DNA from: Symbiodinium natans
Taxonomy: Eukaryota; Sar; Dinophyceae; Suessiales; Symbiodiniaceae
Assembly: GCA_905221605.1 (NCBI GenBank)
Contig: CAJNDS010002680.1
Span: 124,001 to 188,000, forward strand
DNA length: 64,000 nucleotides
Direction: 5' to 3'
The translations under genes and the position numbers were made by a program. Under the pieces are notes generated by a model. That model worked only from the letters and a program-made list of their open reading frames with translations. It ran no database searches and was not told the origin of the DNA. Shown here in pieces: positions 40,969 to 50,700 of the stretch. Position 1 is the stretch's first letter. The number at the start of each line of letters is the position of its first letter.

Positions 40969-42416
40969 GTTTAGGGTTCAGGGTTTAGGGTTTAGGGTTA
41001 TGGCCTTGGGGGGGGGGGGGGGGGGCAAACATAGGGTCTTAAGCTGTTCAACGGTGTTATGGATACGGCTGAGGGTTGGGCTTTGGCTTCTCGCGAAAAG
41101 GCTCTGTAACCGTAACCCTAAAGACCCCAACCCCTAAGCCCTGAACCCTAGCTACACCCTAAATAACCGAAATCCCGGAAATCCGAACCCTGAACCTTAA
41201 ACTCTACAAGCCCCCAAACCCAGCACCCCAAGCCCTCCTAAGCCCCAAACCCAGCACCCCAAACCCTCCTAAGCCCCAAACCCAGCACCCCAAACCCTCC
41301 TAAGCCCCAAACCCTCCTAAGCCCCAAACCCAGAACCCAGCAGTGCCCGGACCTCCCGTTGCCAGGCTGTTCGGCGCGAGCAGTTCATAGCCAACTACGA
41401 AGATGCCCCGCAGCTGCGAACTAGGGGCACAGCTTATCTGGGTCTTGGAGTACTATACTTTAATACTTTTTTTGGTTCTGGGTTCCTGTTATAGCTACTT
41501 ATACCTATAAAGTATATACTTTTTTCCAGGGTCTACTCCAAAGCTAAGTTATTGAGGGAGGAGGCCCAACAAGACCTTTGAGGGTTTTGGGTGTGCGGGT
41601 TTTGGGGATGTAGGGTTTGGGGATTGGGGGGTGTTGTGGTTTGGGCTTGTGGGACTTGGGGGGTGAGGCAATCGAGCCCCAGAACTCTGAACCGCCTGAA
41701 ACGTTCCATAAATCGTCCGGGATAGCCAGTAAATAGTTTTGGGTTAGGCCTTAAGGAAAGCAAAAGGTTTCGGAAGTTCTGAGCGGCGTGGGTACTTCTC
41801 AGTAACCCTCCCAATACATACAGCTACCGTACTTATAACCCAAATCCCCCCCAGAAAAAATTAGACAACAACTAATAATCCACCCTACACCTACAAACTC
41901 TGCACTCTGCAAACCATACACCCTATAACAGCCCCTTCAACCTATAACCCTGGGACTCCAAGGCACGTCAGGGTGTGCAGGAGCGCATGCGCTCTCTCAT
42001 GGCCGGGCGGCTCAGCCCCGGTCATTCGAGCACTGGATGTCGCGGTTTGGGGTTGAAGGGGTGTTCTCAGGGTACACTGCAACCCGAGATACCCCTAAAT
42101 CCTAAACCCTACATGCCGCAAACGAAGCCCTTGTACCCTAGACCGTAATCCCGAATGCCCCAGATCAACCCTAGGTACCGTAAACCCTAGGCCCCAGATA
42201 CCCCAGAGCCCAGCCAAACACTAAGCACCCTAAACCCTATACGAAACCCTAAACCCTGAACCCTGAACAACGAATCCTGCCTCTTGGGGAGTTGAAGGCG
42301 TAGCTACGAGGAGTCCAGCGGGCAGTTGGGGTAGGTAGGGGCACTTGGTTTGAGGTAGATAGGGGTATATTCAGGGTTTGGGGTTTCGGACGTCAGGCAC
42401 AGGGTGTTGCGCTTCT

Positions 42417-42439
42417 GGGGGGGGGGGGGGGGGGGGGGC
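42417..42439. repeat. Poly-G tract
   Basis: About 22 G, non-coding. Confidence 0.95.
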
Positions 42440-44053
42440 AGGGCAGGGTTTTGGAGTTTGGGGTTTGGGGTTTGCTTCCGACTTTATGCGCTCTTTGCTC
42501 AGAAAGTCAGAGAAAGTTGCTCAGAATGTCAAAGAAGTCTCGGGTTTTTTTTCTGTGGTTTCGCGCCTTCGGCTCCGAGGACAGAAAGGTTTTAAGGGGC
42601 TTAGGGCTTAGGGACTTCGAAGACTGAAGAGACTGAAGAGACTGAAGGGTCCAAGAGGGGGTGCTCTTGGGTCTGAGGGGCATTGAAATGCACCTCTTCA
42701 GGCTGAGCCCTAGGACTGAGGGGCTCAGTCGCCCTTCTCTTCGTAGCCCATGCCTTGCCTTTGAGAAGGGCCTTTGACACAACACCTCGCTCTCAGGGTT
42801 TCGGGGTTCGGGGCTTAGGGTTGGGGACCCCCATGGCCATCCGGGGGCTTGGACAGGCGCAGCTGCGATCAGAGATGTTGCGGAGCCCTGTCGCCGCCTC
42901 TGGATCCAGGGTGAGTCTCTTGCACGTGCCTTGTGGCCCCAGTTTCCCGAATCCCTCGCTAGGATGCGGGCATGTAGCGCAGCCCCTCACCGTCACCCGT
43001 ATACCTACCTACAAGGTTCCCATGGTCGGGAGGTGGAGTTGTTTCTTCAGTCAAAGCCTACAAGAGAGCCTAGCCCCAAAACAGAAAGGACAAAGGGAAC
43101 GACTGGGGTTCCTCGCAGGTGTAAGGCTTCGGTGGATTGAACCTTACAAGAGGCACAACATCCTCTGAATCCTTCTGAGCCTTCGAGAACTCGAGAGCAG
43201 CCAAGTTTCGAGCGACCACTACCTACGCCCTAAACGCCGCTCGAACTACCCATGACCCGAACTTTCAGAGTGGGCATTGAGTGGGGCGTTCGGGTGCCCA
43301 GCTCTAGGTCCCCCCGTAGCGTAGCCCAGTGTTGTGCAGAAAGCCCTCCCCCCCCTAAACCCTGAAGACAAAAATGCTCCTCAACAAGCCCAGCAAGCAC
43401 AGGCTCACAAGCAGAAACCGACAGCCGTGCCACCCACCTGGACCGAGGCTCTGCCGGTCCGTTACCTTCAGTTTATTTCAGAATTGAGGGTTTAAGTTTT
43501 AGGGTAAGGGTTTAGGATGTTTAGGTTTAGGGTTGAATTTGGCTTCAGTTCTTTGGGGTCTTAAGGCTTAGAGCACTCAGGTTTCCACCTGTAGGGCTGA
43601 GGGTTCAGGGCTTAGGTCTCATGTGGAGGTTTTGAGCCGGTTCAGATGTGTTTGGGGCTTAAGGTTGGATCCGGCTGCTCACGCTTCAGGGAGAGTCCAC
43701 GGCCCTACGTTTCGGGCACAACCGACACCGAGGAAGTGGAGCCCTTCAGTCCTAGCAAGCTTGTTCCGAAAGATTTGTTGGGTGCTTGGGTATCCTGCCG
43801 CAGCAGAGCATGTCAAGGCGCCTCCAGCTTGGAACATGGCATGCACGTGGCGCCGCCATGTAGCATACGGTCTTGCTGTGTTGACGAAGTGCGTTTTCGG
43901 ACTTAGCTGCTACGCAGTTCTGCCTAGCTAGAAGCGTCTGGCGTGCTCTTGAGAACAAGGAGTGCTGCTCTTACTCGAGTTACTTCGTAGGCCTTCACCC
44001 AACTTGCGCAAGCACTCAGGCCCTGTCCGCACCTGATCCTAGCATCGTGAGCC

Positions 44054-44112
44054 ATGGCCTCGAGCAAGGATGTTGGATCTGACCACCCGGAGGAGTCCGA
44101 GGGGCTCAAGGT
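44054..44112 (+). CDS. Possible first exon
   Basis: From an ATG in gagccATGGCC context: MASSKDVGSDHPEESEGLK, then CTCAAG|GTTTCG as a possible donor. The frame also continues for about 50 more codons. No downstream exon of the same protein was traced. Confidence 0.35.
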
Positions 44113-44264
44113 TTCGAAGCAGACTAGCCAGGAGAAGGTGGATCCGGGGGCGGGTAGAGGCTTAGGCTTAGGCTTATTGGGAAGATGCGGCAGGCCCTAC
44201 GTACGAAGCCTCCAGAGCCTGTCAGCTCCACTTAAGCGCTTGAAAACCCAAAATGAAGCACTCT

Positions 44265-44267
44265 AGC

Positions 44268-44309
<42 letters not shown>
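44265..44309. repeat. (CT)n microsatellite
   Basis: About 20 CT units with one interruption. Confidence 0.95.
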
Positions 44310-44311
<2 letters not shown>

Positions 44312-45212
44312 CACCGTACTTGCCAAGAGGGCTGCCCGCAAAATCCTCCCCAAAGGAACCCCCCAAAATGGCACCCCGGTTCTAGGAACCCCTCTTCTAA
44401 GGGAACTGATCACAAGGTGCCCCCCCCCCGCCCCCAACACAAATCGTCGAAACCCTGAAACTCGGGCTGGGAAGCCCCTGCCAACACAAGCCTCAACCCC
44501 GCTGGATTCCGGGAAGGTGGCACCCAAAGAGACCTGCAGTGTCTGCGAAGCAGTTCTTGGCAGCACGGTCCCGGAACGGCTCAAGGAGTTGAGAGTTTCA
44601 GGGTTGTAGGGGGGTTGGCTGGGGTCTAGGGCTGCAGGCCTCAGGCAGGGAAACTTCAGGTCACTGAACTCGAAAGGTTGAGAGTGCATGGGACTTGATT
44701 CTGCTTTGAGGAAGTGCGCTTCGCGCTTTGAGGGCTACTACCGCCACTCGAAGAAACCCGAAGAAGCATTTAGGGCCCCCTCTGAGAAAGCTTGGTGAAA
44801 CCCCATGCGCGGCTCAGGCAAGCGGCATTTCAACCCGAAGCACCAGTGCCGCCTTTGCGGCCCCTCGAGCCTTCAAAGGGGGCGGGGCGGGGAGTGGGGG
44901 GAGGGGGGGGGGGGCCTGAGAGTCTGTTTTGGGGATGTAAGATGTTGGGGTTGTTAAGTTGCCAGGGTTGGGCTGGAGCTGGTTTGAGAACCTGCGCTTT
45001 CCAGGTTTTTGGGCTTGCTGTAGCCTTGCAGCAAATAGAACACCGATGTCGGGAAGATCGTGGCTCATGTTGCCTTACAGCCCCGCACTCCCCGAACCCT
45101 TATTCCCACATTCTAAACAACCCTAAACGCAGATCCTCAGTTCAGGACTAGTTCCCCTGAGCTATAGGAAGGATGCTGCTGGTATTGAGGAGATATTCCT
45201 GAATTGAGGGGC

Positions 45213-45254
45213 TCAGAAGCCCCCTTAAGCCCCCCCCCTTAAGCCCCCCCTTAA
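45213..45254. repeat. TTAAGCCCCC repeats (target of retrotransposon)
   Basis: Irregular C-rich units containing cttaag. The same repeat type continues at 54122-54189 on the other side of the inserted element, so the element split one array. Confidence 0.85.
45250..45254. other. Target site duplication, left (CTTAA)
   Basis: CTTAA directly before the left LTR, repeated at 54122-54126 directly after the right LTR. Five bp is the usual size for Ty1/copia integration. Confidence 0.9.
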
Positions 45255-45467
45255 TGAAATTTTACAAAAGCGAAATCGTCTACTCAATCAGGTGATCTCA
45301 GAACTGCTCAATTGAATCAAGCACAATCACAAGCACCAACTCTACTGTGTGATGCAATCACTCGAGCTCAATGTTTTCCGACTTGAGCCAAAGTTGATCC
45401 AGCAATCCTCTGGTGACCAATGCATCTCTGTGTGGATACAAAGGTGATCTGACCAATCATCCTAACA
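45255..45467 (-). repeat. 3' LTR (213 bp)
   Basis: On + it runs TGAAATTTTAC...CATCCTAACA. The sense strand contains 11 nt TTTGGCTCAAG at 45382-45392, identical to the 3' end of the dinoflagellate spliced leader. Only a weak purine tract (GAGGGA) precedes it in the sense direction. Confidence 0.95.
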
Positions 45468-45859
45468 CGGTCCCTCGAATTCGCAATTTATTGCAAATTC
45501 GCATCAGGTCAGATTCTCGAAACAATTCAAACTCCATCCAAAATATATATCAGCATCATTCAGTCAAAAGAAGCAACAATAGGACACGACTCAACTGCTC
45601 AGGCTCAAATCTCTTTTGCACTTCGGAACTGCAATGTAAATCTGCAAGAATCCGGCTCAAAAGACTGTACAATGCCACGTGGAAGCAACATCACGCAGTG
45701 ACGAGTGGCAATGCACCGCAGCTGAGAACGATCAACCATCGATTCTGCCAATTCCAGTCAATATATTGCTCGAGGCAATTCTGAGATCCAGAAAACGCAG
45801 CGTACGACGTCGAATGCCAATCAGCAGCTCATCAAAACTGTTGCACTCAGGCAATGCAC

Positions 45860-47110
45860 CTAGCCAATCGTGACATGGCTGCCATTCGGGACCACAATGG
45901 TCGTGCCAATGGATGGCACGGCTTCGGGCACCGAACCACGATGCTCCGATGGGCGACTGGCTGTGCCGCCAATCTCCACTTCGTTCATGTCATCATCAAT
46001 GCCGCACATCGAGAAGACATCCCTCAATGCCTTCGGGTAGGCAACGGAGCGCGTGAAGCCCATCTGGAAGCCAATCGGGTTCGCAATGGCATCCTGGTGG
46101 ATTGCCCATGCAAGGTCCAATACCGTGCATCCCAATTCCACCACCAAAGCCAGGTCCCGCTGCAATGGCGACAATGCGAAGTCGCTTGCCACCATGAGTG
46201 TCGTAGCAGGCACATACGACTGGTTATGCCAATTGCTCAACCCCCCGGTGAAGCTGGGGTTCTTGGCAATCGGGGCCATGAAGGCCTTTGTTGGCCGGAA
46301 GAAGACCAATGCCGCAGCCTCCTGCCAATGGGCCTCCAAGTGGGTCTGCCTGACCCAATGGGCGAGCTTCGCCACGGCTCCTTCAACTGAGAAGGCGATG
46401 TTCAGCTGGCGGCATGGGAGACAATCCCAGTCCAGCTCAATGTCTCCCTCAGCATCATCGGTATCCATGCCCACCAATGTCCGAACCAGACTCAAAGGCA
46501 GGCAGACAATTGCCCACAAGTTGGACAATGTCTCGTCGTATCGTCCAGCTCCCAATGCCTTCACCAGGGTCGTCTGCTGAACCAATGCCTTGATCCAATC
46601 CATGTGGGGCAACGCAGTGTAGGAGCCAATGGCCGTTGAAAGATCCACCACTTCACCAATGGCCGCCTCGCAGCGCTCAATGAGCATCTTGACCTTTAGG
46701 CTCATGCTGCACCAATGGTCGTTGCCAGTTGGCAATGGCGCCGTCGCAAACCGGCAATTCAGGACACGCAGTGGGTCCAATGCCAGCTGTGGAATCTGGC
46801 GTGTCCGGGCCACCAATGCGGACGTGACACGATCGATCAAGATTTCGAGACGCGCCAACAATTCCGCCAAGGCCAATACACCAGTCTCTTGCGGGTGTGC
46901 GGCGACCAGCGACAGTGTGATCTCTTCCTCCAGTGGGAGGGCACTCACAATGGAAGCCAATAGGGTCCAGAGCAAGGCCTCCGGTCCGAATTGGCCAATG
47001 GCCAGCGTGACCAATCGCTCAAGATTGGCCAATGCCGTCTTCCTGAGCTCAATCCCAACACCTTGGGACGACACAATGCCGCAACTGTTCTCAATTGCAG
47101 CGTTGTCCAT
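45860..47110 (-). CDS. Third ORF of the retrotransposon, unknown function
   Basis: 416 codons from the first ATG (47110); the frame is open upstream from a TGA at 47201-47203 without another ATG. It lies in the same frame as gag and pol, about 570 bp after the pol stop. The product is Leu/Ala/Ile-rich and mostly helical in look (LASIVSALPLEEEITLSLVA; RLEILIDRVTSALVA), with W and C residues in the middle but no zinc knuckle, signal peptide or clear membrane span. Ty1/copia elements usually lack an ORF here; Sireviruses of plants carry an env-like one. No similarity could be established. It would need a spliced or separate RNA, or reinitiation. Confidence 0.65.
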   Translation of the reverse strand: MDNAAIENSCGIVSSQGVGIELRKTALANLERLVTLAIGQFGPEALLWTLLASIVSALPLEEEITLSLVAAHPQETGVLALAELLARLEILIDRVTSALVARTRQIPQLALDPLRVLNCRFATAPLPTGNDHWCSMSLKVKMLIERCEAAIGEVVDLSTAIGSYTALPHMDWIKALVQQTTLVKALGAGRYDETLSNLWAIVCLPLSLVRTLVGMDTDDAEGDIELDWDCLPCRQLNIAFSVEGAVAKLAHWVRQTHLEAHWQEAAALVFFRPTKAFMAPIAKNPSFTGGLSNWHNQSYVPATTLMVASDFALSPLQRDLALVVELGCTVLDLAWAIHQDAIANPIGFQMGFTRSVAYPKALRDVFSMCGIDDDMNEVEIGGTASRPSEHRGSVPEAVPSIGTTIVVPNGSHVTIG

Positions 47111-47503
47111 GGCTGCAATGGGGCTTCGGAGGTGCACAATGCCCACAGGAATGCTCTCGTGACTGCAATCACAGCAGAGAATGCAACAAAGACAAAATTC
47201 TCAAAAGCACTTCCAAGATCACAATTCACCTAAAAGGAAAATCGGAAAATCCTAAAGGAGAAAATAAATACCGGGAAAACTTGAAAGAAGCAATCTATGT
47301 ACAATGTGCTAGTTAGAGAGGTTCTACTCTAAACACTATGCTGCTGTACAATGCGTTGTAGCGTGTAGTCAATGTGTTGTTGCTTGCAAGGGCGAGTTTT
47401 CGTTGTGCAATGAGTGCTGACGCATGCAATCTTTTGTTTGTAGCCTGGGCATGGCGTATGCGAAGCAATGTAAGGAATCAAAACGCGAAACCAATACATG
47501 TCC

Positions 47504-47585
47504 CCATGTGACACAAGCAGCAATGCAGACAATGTTTGTCAATGCCATGTGACACAAGCAGCAATGCAGACAATGTTTGTCAATG
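47504..47585. repeat. 41-bp tandem duplication in element
   Basis: Two exact or near-exact copies (47504-47544 and 47545-47585) of a 41-bp unit starting ccatgtgacacaagcagcaa, each with three CAATG. It lies between pol and the third ORF. Confidence 0.9.
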
Positions 47586-47719
47586 CCAATGCTCTTCTTC
47601 TTCTCTCTCTCGGTCCCTCAGTCAGAACATGTAACATGTGAAGACTGAACATGCAATGCCAAAAGGAACATATGAAACAATTTTTTTTAAGGGTAAGTGA
47701 AACGACGCCAGTGCTTCAG

Positions 47720-50700
47720 TCACAATCGGAAGTCGTTGCGGATCAATCCTAAGCGATTCAACAGAGACTGCAATGTCTCCGTGGACACATACTTCGTGAG
47801 GAGATCAGCACAGTTGTCCTTTGTGCCAATCTTGCACACTCGCAGCATGCCTGCGTCAATCAGATTCTGCATGTACAGATACCTAAGCTCAATGTGTTTT
47901 GTACGCTTGCCAGTTCCAAACCGTGAGGCAATAGACTTTCCAGCCGTGCTATCCGTGTGAACAGTAATGCGTACCTTGCGCGCAAATTCTGCTTCAAGGA
48001 TGATCGACTTTACGTACAAAGCTTCGTTAATGCCTTGGCCAATAGCATACAGTTCTGCTTCGCCGGAAGACAGTGCTACGGTAGCCTGTGTGCGAGATGT
48101 GTGCACGATGGGTGAGCCAAGCAATTGCACCGTGCTTCCGCTCGTCGACTTTCTTGTCTTCGAGCAACCGGCCCAATCACTGTCGACAAAGCAAACGAGC
48201 TCAAGGCTCGACTTCCAATCTGTCAACATATGAGTCGGTCTCAATCTAAGCACCGTGTGCCGAGTACCGTTCAGATACCTCAGCAAGTGCTTAAGCTTGG
48301 CGAGGCTCTCCAATGTGGGTCCTTTCACATCACGACTGAGCTCCTTCACCGCGTAGGAACAATCAGGCCTTACGAATGCTAGCCAAAGCAATTTTCCAAC
48401 TGCTGTGCGAAACTTCGAGTGCTCCTCTTTGTCAAGCGGGGTGTCAGAATCTTGAGCTCTCTTCAGGGCTGAGGAGCCTGTGGTGTTCACAATGTTCGAG
48501 CTAGAGTTCATGCTATAAAGCTTCAGAATCTCTTCAATGTACTGCTGAGACATGAGGATGTCGATGGAATCTCCGTTATGGCGCAGTTTCCGTCCTAGAA
48601 AGGAATGCTCGCTCCCTGCTTCCAATCGTCCAGTGATCTTCACAAGAAGCTCTTTGTTGAGAGAATCAATGAAAGCTTTGGACTGTTCGGGGTCTCCTAC
48701 AATCATCAAATCATCAACGTACGCCAAAACATAGAGCTGTTTCGAAGAGTGACAATACAAGTTGCTATCGGACTTACAGCGCCGGAATCCCAGCTTTTGC
48801 ATGGTCTTAGCGAAATGTTCTTGCCACAATCGTGGACTTTGCTTGAGTCCATACATAGCCCTGTTGAGTTTCCACAGACAATTTCTCGTTGGATAGTACT
48901 CTGCAGGAGGAACGACGAAAATCTCTTCACCTGCGCCAATAGCGGCGTGAAGAAATGCGGTTGAGATATCTGCAAGGCTGATAGACCAATTGCGAGCTAA
49001 GGCCATGACAAGAAGCAATCGCATCGTCACAAGCGAAGGCGTGCTTGCAAACAATGAATCTGTGTCTAACTTCGTCGCATCTTGGTAACAACCTTGAACG
49101 ACCAATCTCATTCGCAATTCCGTGTCTGTCTTCCATCTTTTCACCCAACGAACTCCAATGGCATTGCTGGTTTGCTCTTCTGTACATTTTTCAATTGGGA
49201 CCTCAGTGTACACATTGAAATCCTTCATGGAGCCCATTTCGTGGTCCATTCCTTTCTTTTGGGCCAATTCAGGGTATTCACGCGTGATGTCCCAAATGAT
49301 AGGTTCAGTGAGCTTCAATTCAGTGCGATACTCATCTTCATCGTAGTTGACATGAACTGGAACCTCAACACCATCCTTGGTGACAGCTTTGTTTACTCCT
49401 ACAGTGGCACCAATCAGCTGCATGACTGCAGCAATCTTCCTAGACTTTGGTGACGGTTCTGCTACAGGAGCCTCGGGGTCAATGCGAAGAGACTTAGCTG
49501 CTCTCTCGTCTTCCGCAGCTTCAGCGGGCCTTACAATTCCTGCGGAGGAAGATGTAGGTTGTTCAGCAATTGACGTGTCAGCTCTTCTCTCTGGCATGTC
49601 TTCCAGTTGCAATGGCTCTGTTTTGAGGTTTTCGGTCCTGACAACTTCTTTGGGCTCTACAGGTGGTGTCAATCCCGGAGGGTCTCGAACCTTTCCTATT
49701 ACAGTCAGCGACTTAGGCAATACAAACTCGGTAGTGTGTTCGCCATCAGTCTTGGGCTTCCAAGGAAGAGCCTTGAGTCCATTGACAATGTCGGGCTGCC
49801 AATGCTGAGAAGGAGGAGTCCTTCTGACTGTTCTGACCTTAGTCACTCCTTCGTCAGTGGCAACAATGATCTCATCTGCCTCAGTGTCTCTTCCTAGCCA
49901 CAATGCTGACTTCCAAGGGATATCGGCTTTTCTAACCGCGTGACCACCAATCACTTTGGCATGAACAACCTCTGCAAACTGACACAATCCACCTTCATAG
50001 TTTCGGTTCCATCGTCTGTAATAAGACGTACATCCGTCAGAATGAACAAGGTATCGGTTCAATAGCCATTGTGCATGCTTCAATGCCCAGGGGTACAGAA
50101 CATGATCTGAAGTGATCTGAATGTTCAAGTTTTGCTCAACTTGGGCAATCAAAGTGCGAACTTGACCATACAATGTCCTTTGCATCTGACCTACCGAACC
50201 ACTACTTTGTGGGTGTGATTTGGGCGCAGCACGAAGACTCAATCCACCTAGTTCAGCGCAGACTCTTTGGCAGACATTCTTCAATGGGGATTCTTGGTCA
50301 TACTGCAGAATGCCAAAAGTTCTTCCGCACTCGTAGATGAATTTCTTCAATTCGGCTACTGCATAGTTGTTCTCACCTTTTGAGGGAACAATCACAGCCA
50401 TGCCCAAACCAGTCTGAACATCACAAGCTGACAAGATCTTTCTCAATGGGAGATCTGGATGTGTAGCTTGGAAGCAATAGTCAACCTGAATCACAGGCTG
50501 TCTATCTGACTGCTTCTTTGCAGGACCATGACGACCTTTTGACTTGACACAATGAGGACACCAATCTCTGAAAGGCAAATGTGTCAATTCATGTTGGGCT
50601 CTTTCTGAGGCTGAGGGTTCACCAGGAACCTTCAATCCTTTGGCAACTCTAGCATGTTTGTCATCAGTGTCCTGAATGGGCCTTCCTACCTCAATAGGCA

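Noticed and set aside
44222-44689. 155-codon minus frame across the CT microsatellite
   Set aside because: Its REREREREREQ stretch is only the microsatellite translated; no splice or start context, no family.
45854-47162. Long + strand frames (for example 45854-46390 and 46629-47162) opposite the third ORF of the element
   Set aside because: Antisense shadows produced by the CAAT-rich composition of the ORF strand; the minus strand frame is much longer and collinear with gag and pol.
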